Source: Candidatus Streptomyces philanthi
Lineage (GTDB): Bacteria; Actinomycetota; Actinomycetes; Streptomycetales; Streptomycetaceae
Direction: 5' to 3'
NCBI GenBank assembly: GCA_018114805.1
Contig: CP073042.1
Location: forward strand, 558,001 to 622,000
DNA: 64,000 nt
A model generated the notes under the pieces. That model made no database searches. It saw only the letters and a list, made by a program, of their open reading frames with translations, and had not been told where the DNA came from. Both the position numbers and the translations under genes were made by a program. The stretch's first letter is position 1. Every line of letters begins with the position of its first letter. Shown one piece after another: positions 39,907-49,317 of the stretch.

Positions 39907-40596
39907 ATGCGGGTGTCCCGCGCCCTCGCTGTCCTGACGTCCGCGGCGCTGCTGAGCACCGTACTCGCCGGCTGCTCCGACGACGGGGGTGACGGGGGCA
40001 AGGGCACCGGCGACCCGGCCGCGTCGAAGGCGCGACCTGCCACCAGCACTGCCAGCACCACCACCGGTTCGGACACCGACGCGGCCGGCGAAGCCCCGCT
40101 CGACGTGCCCGAGGAGAAGAGCGAGGCGAAGACCGCGCCCGCCGCCGCGGTCCCGTCCCTGGCGGTCGGCGAGGCGGGCACGTACGAGGTCGGTGAGACC
40201 GACGAGTACGGCGAGAACTTCAAGGTCACGTCCAGGATGAAGGTGACGGTGGTCAGCGCGGAGTACGTGACGCCCGCCCAGGTCAACACCACCAACTAGC
40301 CCGAGAAGGGGCAGCACGTCGCCCTCACCCTCACCGTGCGCAACACCGGCGGGGCGCCGGCCGACTTCGCCGCGTACGGGATGATGAAGTGGGAGGACGC
40401 CAAGACGGCCGCGCAGGACGCCACCACGCTGGAGGGCGTCGGCGAGGGCGCGGACCTGGACACGACGTACAAGCCGGGGCAGTCCGTGACGGGGCGGCTG
40501 GTGCTCGACGTCGTGCGGCGCGGTGGGGTCGTCCACTACTACGACGCGAACGCCGGCGGCGAGTCCCCCTCCTTCACGGTCGAGCTGCCGAAGTAA
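39907..40596 (+). pseudogene. Lipoprotein with DUF4352-like domain (in-frame TAG)
   Basis: ATG 39907 begins a lipoprotein signal ending in STVLAGCSDDGG (lipobox Cys about residue 23), an Asp/Ser/Thr-rich linker and a DUF4352/telomeric-repeat-like immunoglobulin fold (VTSRMKVTVVSAEYVTPAQ ... HVALTLTVRNTGGAPADF ... TYKPGQSVTGRLVLDV). A TAG at 40297-40299 interrupts NTTN stop PEKGQHVAL in the middle of the domain with no frame change, so one substitution explains the break (TGG, TAC, GAG or CAG are possible parents). It is tethered outside the membrane. The role is unknown; DUF4352 proteins are commonly of this type. Confidence 0.82.
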
Positions 40597-40725
40597 CCCG
40601 GTTCGGGTCGCGGCGGCCGGGCCGCCGACCGCCGCGACCAGGGCTCGGGGCGATGTAGGAGACTGCTCGCACCAGATCGAGGCGAGGTCGCCGGCGCGGC
40701 GGCTTCCGGGTGTGAGAGGTGTCGA

Positions 40726-41046
40726 GTGAGCGTCGTCAAGATCAACGTACTGACGGTTCCGGCGGAGCAGCGCGAGGTGCTGGAGCAGCGCTTCGCCACC
40801 CGGGCCGGTACCGTGGACGGCTCCGACGGCTTCGAGTGGTTCGAGCTGCTGCGCCCCGTCGAGGGCACGGACCAGTACCTCGTCTACACCCGCTGGCGCA
40901 GCGAGGAGGACTTCGCGGCATGGATGGAGGGCACGATGAAGGCCAGCCACGGCACCGACGGGGGCGGCGAGCGCCCGAAGCCGGCCGCCTCCGGCTCCAC
41001 GCTGTGGTCCTTCGAGGCCGTCCCGCAGGCGGCCCCCAAGGGCTGA
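40726..41046 (+). CDS. Antibiotic biosynthesis monooxygenase (ABM) family protein
   Basis: An intact 106-residue ferredoxin-like ABM domain. GTG 40726 has GAGAGGT 6 bp upstream. KINVLTVPAEQREVLEQRFATRAGTVDGSDGFEWFELLRP and YLVYTRWRSEEDFAAWM are characteristic of small heme-degrading or quinone-forming monooxygenases (HmoB/IsdG-like and ActVA-Orf6-like). The catalytic role cannot be told from the sequence. Possibly cotranscribed with the preceding lipoprotein (130-bp gap). Confidence 0.87.
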   Translation: MSVVKINVLTVPAEQREVLEQRFATRAGTVDGSDGFEWFELLRPVEGTDQYLVYTRWRSEEDFAAWMEGTMKASHGTDGGGERPKPAASGSTLWSFEAVPQAAPKG

Positions 41047-41117
41047 GGCCCGCGCGCCCCGCCGACCCGGCGAAATCCGGCTGCGACGGCGGGTGGCGGG
41101 TGTTCACAATGGCCCGC

Positions 41118-41632
41118 ATGACATCAGCCTTCACCCAGCGCTCGACCTGGGAGGTCGCCGCGCGACCCGTACACGTGGCGGAGTCGGCCGCGTTGCTGCG
41201 CGCGTAGTTCGTCGAGGTGAGCGACCGCTTCTACCTGCGGCACGAGAACCGTCGGTCGACCCCGAGGAGATCGAGTCGGGTCTCCTAGAACACCACAGCG
41301 ACGACCTGATACCGCCGCGCGCGATGTTCCTGGTCGGGCGGTACGGGGGCGCGGCGGCGGGCTGCGCCGGGGTGCAGCTGCGTGACGCGGCGACGGCGGA
41401 GTTGAAGCGGCTGTACGTGCGGCCCGCCGAGCGCGGCACGGGCGGCGGCTCCGCGCTGCTGGCCGCCGCCCACGCGAGCGCGCGGGAGCTGGGCGCCCGG
41501 CGCGTCATCCTGGACACCCGGAACGACCTGGTCGAGGCGCGGGCGCTGTACGAGCGGCACGGGTACGTCGAGATCGAGCGCTACAACGACGATCCGTACG
41601 CGGAGCACTAGTTCGCGAAGGACCTGGTCTGA
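41118..41632 (+). pseudogene. GNAT N-acetyltransferase (two in-frame TAGs and one frameshift)
   Basis: From ATG 41118 (or 41109) the frame encodes RPVHVAESAALLRA, TAG at 41205-41207, then FVEVSDRFYLRHEN. The expected residue is Tyr (RAYFVEV). After a frameshift near 41250 comes DPEEIESGLLEHHSDDLIPPRAMF, VRPAERGTGGGSALLAAAHASA (acetyl-CoA loop) and ILDTRNDLVEARALYERHGYVEI. Then a second TAG at 41609-41611 occurs where family members have HWFxK (AEH stop FAKDLV, stop at 41632). TGG to TAG explains the last one. The corrected protein is about 170 residues. Confidence 0.78.
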
Positions 41633-41662
41633 GTCCGACGGAGCCGGCGCGGGGGCCCTGGT

Positions 41663-43770
41663 TCACACCGGGCGGCGGCGCAGGCCGGCCCTCGGCCGGT
41701 AGGCGTCGCCGTCGTGCGGGCGCTCGCCGTCACAGCCGCACAGCTCCCCCGTCAGCTCGTGGACCAGCGCCACCAGGTCGGTTGGGCGGTCCAGGCCCCA
41801 CCAGTCGCCGAGCAGTTCGGCCAGCGACTCCTCGCGGGCGTGCGCGAGGCGGGCCGCGACCTGGCGGCCCTGCTCGGTGAGGACCAGCGCCATGCCCTCG
41901 CGCCGCGCGAGGCGACGCTCCTCGACCTGCCGGGCGGCCGCGGTGACCACGCCGAGCGGCAGGTCGGCGCGCTCGGCGAGCAGGGCGGGTTCCACGAAGC
42001 CGTGGTAGTTGATCCGCAGCAGCAACCAGCAGGACGCGGGCCGCAGCTCGACGCCGGCCCGCTCGGCGATCGTGGCGTAGACGTGCTTGCGGCCCTCGCG
42101 GGTGCCGAGCGTGGACAGCGCGCGGGCCACCTCGTCGCGCGAGGTGCGCTCGACGGGGTTGCTGCCAGCACCTCGCTCGCCTCGGGGGCGGTCACGGAGG
42201 CGCATAGCGGCTCCTCCCGCAGGAACCAGGCGAGCGCCAGCGCGACGAGCACCAGCGGCACCGCGTACAGGAACACGTCGTACAGGAACACGTCGGTGAT
42301 GGAGATGGCGTACGCGTCGAGCACGCCGGCGCGCTAGCCGGGCGGGAGTGCGCTCACCGCGCGCGGGTCGGCGCTGAGCGAGTCGGGGTTCACGCCGGGT
42401 GGCAGCGGCTGTCCGGCGAGCGCGTCGGCGATGCGCGGGCCGAGCTTGTTGGCGAAGACCGTGCCGAAGATGGAGACGCCGAACGCAGCGCCGATGGAGC
42501 GGAAGAACGTGGCGCCCGAGGTGGCCACGCCCAGGTCCGCGTAGTCCACCGCGTTCTGCACGATCAGCACCAGGACCTGCATCACCAGGCCGAGCCCGAG
42601 GCCGAGGACGAAGAAGTACGCGCTCATCTCGGCGACGCCGCTGTGCCGGTCGAGCTGGTGGAGCAGCAACAGGCCGAGCGTGGTGACGGCGGTGCCGGCG
42701 ATGGGGAAGACGCGGTAGTGGCCGGTGCGGCTGACGATCTGCCCGGAGGCCGCGGAGGCGATGAGCAGCCCGAGCACCATGGGCAGCATGTGCACGCCGG
42801 ACATGGTCGGCGTGACGTCGTGGACGACCTGGAGGAACGTCGGCAGGTAGGTCATGCTGTCGAACATCGCGAAGCCGATGGCCGAGCAGAGCGCGAAGGT
42901 GCGGCTGCGGAAGAACCGCAGCGGCAGCACGGGCTCCACGGCCCGCCGCTCGACGCGTACGAAGGCCGCGAGGAGCGCGACGGCCAGCACGCCCAGGCCC
43001 GTGATCTGCCAGGAGTCCCAGTCGAAGCTGACGCCGCCGAGCGAGGCCACCAGGACCAGGCAGGCGGCGACCGCCGCCATGAGGAAGGTGCCCAGGTAGT
43101 CGATGGTGTGCCGGGTGCGGCGGCGCGGTATGTGCAGCGCGGCGGCGATCACCAGCAGGGCCACGACGCCTACGGGCAGGTTGACGTAGAACACCCGGCG
43201 CCAGCTCAGGTGGTCCACGAAGACGCCGCCGAGCAGCGGCCCGAGCACGCTGGTCGCCCCGAAGACGGCGCCGAACAGGCCCTGGTAGCGGCCCCGCTCG
43301 CGGGGCGGCACGAGGTCGCCGACGATCGCCATGGACAGCACGATCAGCCCGCCACCGCCGAGCCCCTGCACCCCGCGGAAGCCGATGAGCTGGGGCATGT
43401 CCTGGGCGATGCCGCACAGGGCCGAGCCGACCAGGAAGATGACGATGGCCAGTTGGTAGAGGTTCTTGCGTCCGTACTGGTCACCGAGCTTGCCCCACAG
43501 GGGCGTGGCGGCGGTCGCGGCGAGCAGGTACGCCGTCACCACCCAGGACAGGTGTTCCAGGCCGCCGAGGTCGCTGACGATGGTGGGCAGCGCCGTCGAG
43601 ACGATCGTCTGGTCGAGGGCGGCGAGCAGCATGCCGAGCAGCAGCGCGCCGATCGCGAGCAGCACGGTGCGCCGTTCGTGCTCGCGGTGCCGGTCCGGGT
43701 GGCTGGCGGCACCGGCGGACGCGGCGGGCTCGCTGGGTAGCGGGCCCCGCGAACGTGCGTCCTCGGCCAT
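41663..43770 (-). pseudogene. DHA2-type MFS drug exporter fused to a MarR-like winged helix (TAG and frameshift)
   Basis: ATG 43770. The first about 475 codons are a 14-TM exporter with ALDQTIVSTALPTIV (motif D), GKLGDQYGRKNLY (motif A), GLGGGGLIVLSMAIVGDLVPPRERG and LFGAVFGATSVLGPLLGGVF (motif C). After TM14 an in-frame TAG at 42336-42334 (LPPG stop RAGVLDAYAISIT) and then a frameshift near 42180 interrupt the chain. The last roughly 160 codons are a MarR-like domain (ALSTLGTREGRKHVYATIAERAGV, AARQVEERRLARREGMALVLTEQGRQVAARL). I recall Streptomyces homologues with the same fusion, so the parent was one protein of about 700 residues. The winged helix may sense substrate or bind DNA. A 15-bp in-frame duplication lies near the end of the membrane part. 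Confidence 0.78.
42265..42294. repeat. 15-bp tandem duplication in the MFS gene (codes DVFLY twice)
   Basis: GTACAGGAACACGTC occurs twice head to tail, at 42265-42279 and 42280-42294. On the coding strand it gives ITDVFLYDVFLYAVP; homologues have a single DVFLY-like segment. The frame is kept. Confidence 0.93.
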
Positions 43771-43961
43771 GGGGCGCCTCCTTGTCCGTGGGTCCGGCTG
43801 CGCGGGGTGCCGCTGGCCGCCGACGGCGACCAACCGCTCATCCCATCCTCACCCGTTTGCCCGGTTACGGCCTGCCGAGCGCCGTCCTCACCACGGACAT
43901 CCGCCTGCGCGAACACGTGTCCGGTCTGCATAATCGCCAGCGACGTACGAGGGGGGACAAC

Positions 43962-44950
43962 GTGACGGGAGAACTCTGCCCGCACTGCTTCGCACCGCCG
44001 CGCGCGGACGGCCGACCCGGCTGCGCCTGCGCGGCGCGCGTGGCCGACCTGCCGGACCTCACGACGACCGCCGCGCTGCCCGAACTGCCCGAGACCAGCC
44101 CCAACCCCGACGAACTGCGACTCTTCGAAGACGCCCCGCAGGCCACCGACCGCGCGGACGCGGGCTCGGCGGCGGGTGGGGCGGCCGGGGACGGCTCGGG
44201 CACCACGCCGGCCGCCGCCACGGGGCGCGGGGACGGTCCAAAGGAGGGCGGCGCCGGAGCGGCGGGGGGCAGACCCGGCACGGCACCGGCGGCGGCGCCC
44301 GCTGACCATCGTGACCGCGGCGGCGGTCCTGGTCGCCGTGGTGGGCACCGTCGCCTTCGGCACCGGGCTGCTCGGCGGCCAGAGCGGCGAGGGGTCGGAC
44401 GACCGCGCGCTGACCGACGACCGCGCGGTCACCCCCTCCGCGGCCCTGCCCACCTGGGACGGGCGGATGACCGACGGCGCGACACCGCCGCCGAGCAGCA
44501 GCACCGCGACCCCCTCGCCCAGCGCCTCGCGCTCGCGCGGGGGGGGGGAGAGGCCCGTCCGCGACACCGTCGGCGAAGGTGTCGCGCACGCGCGAGCACA
44601 GCGCCTCGCCCTCCGCGCCGTCGGCGCGCCCCTCCGACACCGGCGCGCCCGACCGGCCGAGTGAGCGGCCCACGCCCGCCACCTCGGCCCCGACCGATCC
44701 GCCCCAGCCGACCACCCCCGCGGGCCCGCCGGTGCTGCGCCAGGGCGACAGCAGCGCCGAGGTCGCCGAACTCCAGCACCGGCTGCGCCAGACCTAGACC
44801 TACGTCGGCGCGGTCGACGGCGAGTACGACACGGGCGTCAACGACGCGGTAGGCACCTACCAGCGCCGCCACGACATCACCGCCGACCCGCAGGGCGTCT
44901 ACGGCCCGCACACCCGCGACTACCTGGAGGCCCGCACGGACCAGGCCTAG
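43962..44950 (+). pseudogene. Membrane protein with C-terminal peptidoglycan-binding domain (frameshifts and TAG)
   Basis: GTG 43962 behind GAGGGGGGA. The N-terminus has a CPHCFAPPRADGRPGCACAARV zinc-ribbon-like Cys cluster, then an acidic/Ala-rich linker, one transmembrane helix (LTIVTAAAVLVAVVGTVAFGTG), a Ser/Thr/Pro-rich outer linker and a PG_binding_1 domain (LRQGDSSAEVAELQHRLRQT ... YVGAVDGEYDTGVNDAVGTYQRRH). Frames change near 44280 and near 44575. TAG at 44795-44797 falls inside the peptidoglycan-binding domain before TYVGAVDG. This domain order (cytoplasmic zinc ribbon, TM, PG-binding) is common in Streptomyces and suggests cell-wall sensing. Confidence 0.75.
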
Positions 44951-45106
44951 CCGGCGGGTCCGCGCGGGCCGCCCACGCCCGGGCGGGGCGCCGGGGGCCC
45001 CGCCGGGAGCTGTCGGGCCCTACGGGGAGCCGTCGCGCGCGGGTCCGTCACACGCCGGATATGAGGTGTTCATCCGGGCCGGGGGCGGTGGCGTCGCGGG
45101 ACGACT

Positions 45107-45129
45107 CTTTGTATGTTTGAGAAACAAAG
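45107..45129. promoter_or_regulatory. Inverted repeat CTTTGT-N11-ACAAAG (candidate operator)
   Basis: A low-GC 23-bp element with perfect 6-bp arms and an inner TGTTT-GAG-AAACA palindrome, about 85 bp before the HAD gene start. A GC-rich imperfect hairpin (GGTTCCGCCC ... GGGCGGAGCC, 45131-45164) follows directly, so an attenuator arrangement is also possible. Confidence 0.45.
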
Positions 45130-45212
45130 TGGTTCCGCCCGCACCCCTGACCGTGGGCGGAGCCGCTTTCCTTCCCGCACCGCGCGTCCACGCCGAGCCC
45201 AGGAGTGCCCCC

Positions 45213-45889
45213 ATGGCTCCCACGAGCACCTCCCAGACCATCGGCGCCGTCAAGGCGCTGCTCCTCGACATGGACGGGACGCTCGTCAATTCCGACGCAG
45301 TCGTGGAGCGCTGCTGGCGGCGCTGGGCCGCGGAGCACGGCCTCGACGGCGACAGCGTGATCAGGGTCGTGCACGGTCGACAGGGCCAGGCCACCATGGC
45401 CGTGCTCCTACCCGACCGCCCACACGAGGAGAACCTCGCCGACAACGCCCGGATGCTCGCCTGGGAGACCTCCGACGTGGCGGGCGTGGTGCCGGTCGCG
45501 GGCGCGCCCGCGTTCATGGCCGCCCTGGCGCGGCTGCCGCACGGCCCTTGGTCACCTCGGCCGACCGCGGCCTGTCCCAGGCCCGGATGGACGCCGCCGC
45601 GCTGCCGATGCCGCGCGTGCGGGTCACCGCCGAGTCGGTGAGCGCCAGCAAGCCCGACCCGGAGGGGTTCCTCAAGGGCACGGCGGAACTGGGGTTCGCG
45701 CCCGCCGACTGCGTCGCCTTCGAGGACTCCGAGGTGGGCATCGCGGCGGCGCGCGCGGCCGGCATGCGCGTGGTGGGCGTGGGCCCCAGCGCGGCGGCCC
45801 ACGCGCCCACCGCCCACGTGCGCGACCTGACGCAGGTCCGCGTCGAGGCGCTGCCGGACGGCGGCCTCACCCTGCACATCGCACCGTGA
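45213..45889 (+). pseudogene. HAD-superfamily phosphatase, beta-phosphoglucomutase/sugar-phosphatase-like (one frameshift)
   Basis: ATG 45213 behind AGGAG. HAD motif I is LLLDMDGTLVNSD (nucleophile Asp and acid/base Asp), motif III is SKPDPEGF and motif IV is AFEDSEVGIAAARAAGM; motif II (TSAD) follows the break. The cap is of C1 type (VVERCWRRWAAEHGLDG ... RQGQATM), as in 2-deoxyglucose-6-phosphate and glycerol phosphatases. One missing base near 45540 (after AALARLPH) shifts the frame before LVTSADRGLSQARMDAAAL. The corrected protein is about 226 residues. Confidence 0.83.
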
Positions 45890-46015
45890 GCCGGGCGTCC
45901 CGGTAGCCGGTTTCGGGCCAACTCGCCCCGCCCGCGGGGAGATCCGTAGCCCTGACCTGCGAAGTGCCAGCCCACACAAGCTACTTTGGGGCACCCCGAA
46001 GCAGAGGAGAGCCCC

Positions 46016-46373
46016 GTGGGCAAGGTCGTCATGTACAGCTCGGTGTCGGCGGACGGCTTCGTCGCCGACGAGAACGACCAGACCGGGCCGCTGTTCGACT
46101 GGTTGCTGAGCGGTGACGTCCCGTTGGACGAGAGCGGCGCGTTGAAGGTGTCGCGGACCTCCTACGACTACGTCCGGCCGTACTGGGACCAGATCGGCGT
46201 CACGGTAGTCGGTCGGCACGTCTTCGACCTGACGGACGGCTGGGACGGGAAGCCGCCGGGCGGGATGCACCCGCTACTTCGGGTCGGTCGACGCGCAGCA
46301 CCTGCTGGACGGCCCTGACCTGGTGGTCCAGGGCGACCGCGTGCTCCACCTGCGCTACCAGGTGTGCCGTTGA
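46016..46373 (+). pseudogene. Dihydrofolate-reductase-family protein (RibD C-terminal-like) with internal deletion
   Basis: GTG 46016 (SD AGGAGAG). The N-terminal VVMYSSVSADGFVADENDQTGPLFDWL and TVVGRHVFDLTDGWDGKPP belong to the RibD_C/DHFR-like family. The C-terminal RYFGSVDAQHLLDGPDLVVQGDRVLHLRYQV follows directly in another frame. Family members have about 65-75 residues (NADPH-binding strands) between these pieces, so roughly 200 bp is missing at the junction near 46265. The frame read from the start ends at 46318 without meaning. The product would lack the core of the nucleotide-binding domain. Confidence 0.75.
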
Positions 46374-46680
46374 CCGACCCGAGCGGCCACGCGTGAAGCG
46401 GCCCCGCCGCGAACGGGAGAACACGGCGGGCCGCCGACGCGCCGACTTCCACCGCCCCCGTGCGCCGGGGCGCGGTGCCCCGTCACGCGCGCCGGCACGC
46501 GCCGACCCGGGACCGCCCGGCGTACCGCCGCGTGAACCGCCCGGGTGGTACAGGCTGATTTCCTACCTGACGCGCCGCACATCCCGCCTTCCCCGCCGCA
46601 CGCCGCGGGTTGGCCCACTCTGGGCTGGTCTCCGCACGGGCGCACGTGGGCCCCGCACCTTGAGGAAGGGATACGGAACG
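46374..46680. other. 307-bp intergenic region
   Basis: GC-rich, without convincing ORFs. The last 60 bp contain GAGGAAGG just before the next gene. No hairpin terminator for the upstream gene was obvious. Confidence 0.4.
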
Positions 46681-46950
46681 ATGACCTCCATGGGGAAGCC
46701 TCCGGCAGCGTTGGACGGGTCCGGTGGCCCGTGGCCGATGGACCCCGAGCAGAGGCCGGCGCGCGGGGAGTTGACCATAGAAGAGTCGTCGGGCCGGGTG
46801 GGGATCGTGCTGCGCCCCGACGAGGGCCGCGTCGCGCTGCGCTCGCTCACCGGGGGCGACCGGTGGGAGGCGGCGGCGGTACGGCCGCCCACGCCACGGG
46901 AGCGGCTCAGCGCGCGGATCGCGATCGTCAACGGGCGGCGGGGGAAGTGA
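46681..46950 (+). CDS. Small conserved Streptomyces protein (GRVGxV / WEA-RPPTPRE type)
   Basis: 89 residues from ATG 46681, with GAGGAAGG upstream. GELTIEESSGRVGIVLRPDEGRVALRSLTGGDRW and AVRPPTPRERLSARIAIVNGR are typical of a short streptomycete family that often occurs near conservon-like or helix-turn-helix genes. The fold looks like a small beta barrel. Its TGA overlaps the GTG of the next small gene (GTGA), so the two are probably translationally coupled. No known function. Confidence 0.7.
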   Translation: MTSMGKPPAALDGSGGPWPMDPEQRPARGELTIEESSGRVGIVLRPDEGRVALRSLTGGDRWEAAAVRPPTPRERLSARIAIVNGRRGK

Positions 46951-47228
46951 CCGAGGAAGAGGCGGTCGAGGCGATCGGCGACGCGGTGGAGGACCTGACC
47001 ACGGGTCGCGTCGGCGTGCTGACCGACGCCGGCCCATACACCTAGCCGACTACCCGGTGCACGACGTTCCTGGTCTTCATCTGGCCGGAGCGCTGTGGCG
47101 TGGAGTGGACGGTCGAGCCCGAGCAGGTACGCCGCCACACGCCGGGGCACGCGCCGCATGGGCGCGTACCAACGCCGCGCGGCACCTCCCGCGCACTGGC
47201 CGCCGCCCCACCGCGCCCGATCCCGTAG
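46947..47228 (+). pseudogene. Second small protein of the pair (in-frame TAG)
   Basis: GTG 46947 overlaps the preceding stop. EEEAVEAIGDAVEDLTTGRVGVLTDAGPYT is followed by TAG (47043-47045) and, in the same frame, TTFLVFIWPERCGVEWTVEPEQVRRHTP. The TGRVGV ... VEWTVEPEQVR pattern parallels the upstream gene, indicating a paralogous pair. Coding-like sequence on both sides of the TAG suggests a single substitution rather than the natural end. If the TAG is real, a 32-residue peptide would result. Confidence 0.4.
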
Positions 47229-47401
47229 CACTGACGGCGCCGCGCCGCCGCCCGGCCCGCCGCGCGACCCAGCCGGCGGGCCGTCGCGGCCCGGGGCACG
47301 GGCCACCCCGGCCCGCGGCGCCACCGGCCGCTCCGCGCCCGGGCGGGGGACGGACGGCGACGGGCCAAAGGGCGCGGGGCCGTGGAGCCGCCGGGCGAGG
47401 A

Positions 47402-47983
47402 TCAGCCGGCGACCGCCTCGTACAGGCTGAAGCCAGCCAGGACCAGCATCACGCAGGCGCCGATCTTGGTGATGAGCCGCAGCGGCACGTACTTCATGAG
47501 GGTCCGGCCGCCGACGATGCCGATGCCCGCGACCGCCCACAGCGCGAGCACCGCGCCGACGCCGACGGAGAGCGGGCTGTCGTAGCGGGCGGCCAGGTTG
47601 GCCGTCATGATCTGGGTCAGGTCGCCGAACTCGGCGACCAGGATCAGCATGAAGCCGCTACCGGCGACCTTCCAGAAGCTCTGGTCGGCCGGCTTGGCGA
47701 TCTCCTCGTCGTCCTCGTCCTTCTTGAGCAGCAACATGGCCGCGCCTGCCAGGAAGAGCACGCCGACGATGGCCTGGAGCAGCCACTGCGGCAGCAGCGT
47801 GAGGACGCTGCCGGCGGCGATGGCGAGCGCGACGTGGACGGCGAACGCGGCGGCGACGCCGGCGAAGACGTAGGAGGCGCGGTAACGGGCGCCGAGCATG
47901 AGACCGGCCAGGGCGGTCTTGTCGGGCAGCTAAGCGAGGAAGACGACGCCGAAGGTCACGGCGGCGACAGTGAGGCTGAACAC
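47402..47983 (-). pseudogene. GDT1/TMEM165 (UPF0016) cation transporter with TAG in the first ExGDKT motif
   Basis: GTG 47983. Six-helix protein of the GDT1 family with two E-phi-G-D-(K/R)-(T/S) motifs. The second is intact (VAEFGDLTQI). The first reads A-stop-L-P-D-K-T: a TAG (47932-47930) stands exactly at the metal-binding Glu. Before it lies a short helix (SLTVAAVTFGVVFL); after it are GLMLGARYRASYVFAG and further helices. The remainder to 47402 is perfectly normal (193 codons in total). Family members export Mn2+ or Ca2+ (MntP-like role). A candidate Mn2+-sensing leader lies upstream. GAG to TAG is the simplest explanation. Confidence 0.85.
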
Positions 47984-48034
47984 GGCGCTTGGTCCCTCAT
48001 TCGGTCGGGCGTCCGCGCCGAGGGGGCCCTACGA

Positions 48035-48120
48035 GAGGGTTCGCTTCGGCACGGCAGGGTCGGACACTGCGGCCGAAGGTCTCGCTGGCACGGTGGTACG
48101 TGACGAACCCCTCGGCACAT
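48035..48120 (-). ncRNA. Candidate yybP-ykoY (Mn2+) riboswitch-like leader
   Basis: Upstream of the GDT1 gene the - strand reads GAGGGGTTCGTCACG, then GCGAGACCTTCGGC (48085-48072) and GCCGAAG closing a 7-bp stem. GCGAGACCUU and the GGGG(A)GUA(G)-like 5' element are hallmarks of yybP-ykoY manganese riboswitches, which often precede GDT1/MntP-type exporters. The 5' element is imperfect, so the call is tentative. Confidence 0.45.
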
Positions 48121-48252
48121 CGCCTAGATGTGCCCGGTCCGCACCCACCGGCCTCCGGGCGCCGGCTCCCCGTTCCCCCGAGTGCGCGTGCACCCCACCG
48201 CGGGCGGTGGCTGGGAGGCGGGTGAGCAGTATGTCGACGGTCCGGCGAAGAG

Positions 48253-49132
48253 CTACTCCCCTTCTGCTGCCGTCGAGGATGCGTCAGGGTCCACGTCGCG
48301 GTGCAGCCGTCCCCCGGCGACCAGCTCGAGGACCACTGCGACCGCCACCACCTGCACCGCCATCAGCGCCACCAGCACGAAGAGCTGCACCGCGCCGGCC
48401 TGCGCCGGCGACGCGCCGCCCAGCAGCATGCCGACGAAGGCCCCGGGCAGCGTGACCAGACCCACGGTCCTGGTCTGGTCGAGGCCGGGCAGCAGCGCGT
48501 CGGAGGCGGCCGGGCGGGCGATCTCCAGGCGGGCGTCGCGCGGCGGCATGCCGAGGGCGAGCCCGGCCTCCACCTCACCCCGCCGCGCCTCCAGCTCGTC
48601 CAGGGCGCGCCGGCCGCCGAGCACCGTCGCGGTGAGCGCGCCGCCGACGAGGATGCCGGTGATCGGGATCAGGGTGATGCCCCGCACCGGCACCAGACCG
48701 GTCAGCAGCAGCGCGGCGACCACCGGCAGCACGCCCGCGAGGATCGGCGCCGCCGCCCACCACCAGGAGCGGTTCGCGGTGATGCGGTGGCCGGCGGTGC
48801 GCACGGCGACCGCGAACATCACGGCGATGAACGTGAGCAGCAGCGGGACCGCGCGCACCACCCAGCCGATCAGCAGGGAGACGGCGGCGAGCTGCACGAC
48901 GGCGCGCAGCCCCGCGCTCAGCACGGCGCGCGCGTGGCCGTGCCCGCCGTCGGCCGGCCGGCCCCTGCCGCTGCCGCTGCCGCTGCCGGGGCGACCGGTG
49001 CCGTGCGTGAGGTGGGCGAGCGCGCCCACGGTGGCGGCGGCGAGCAACAGGGCCGCGAGCAGCACCCCGAGCGCGGGCCCGACGGGGGAGCAGGGCGGCG
49101 CCCGCGAGAGGGACGGTGGCAGGCACCACCAC
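48253..49132 (-). pseudogene. FetB/UPF0014-family ABC permease (N-terminal frameshift)
   Basis: A membrane protein of about 290 residues: ALGVLLAALLLAAATVGALAHL, AVVQLAAVSLLIGWVV, LTFIAVMFAVAVRT, ILAGVLPVVAALLLTG, PVRGITLIPITGILVGGALTATV, TVGLVTLPGAFVGMLLGGASPAQA and a last helix. The GMPPRDARLEIARPAASDALLPGLDQTRTVG segment and the TLPGAF motif are those of FetB, the iron-export ABC permease. No ATPase partner is adjacent. The family start (GTG 49132 or 49129, VPATVPLAGAAL) is in a different frame from the rest, with a one-base indel near 49090. As read, the long frame would start upstream at 49161. Confidence 0.75.
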
Positions 49133-49317
49133 ACCTTACGGGGCGCCAAAACGCTGGCCACGACCTCGGAACGAGGCGCGTCGACCCGCTACGCCCCCTT
49201 GCTTTGACATGACCGCGTCGTCACGCTGTTACCTGGCGCCCACCCCACGGAAACCGGGCGCCGAGACCATGTTCGGGCCACAGCGCCCGCATCCCCCCAG
49301 AGCAGAGGGAGTTCGCC

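Noticed and set aside
49204..49234. TTGACA-N19-TTACCT as promoter of the secreted nuclease
   Set aside because: The -35 is perfect, but the spacer is long and the -10 is poor, so it is not listed as a feature.
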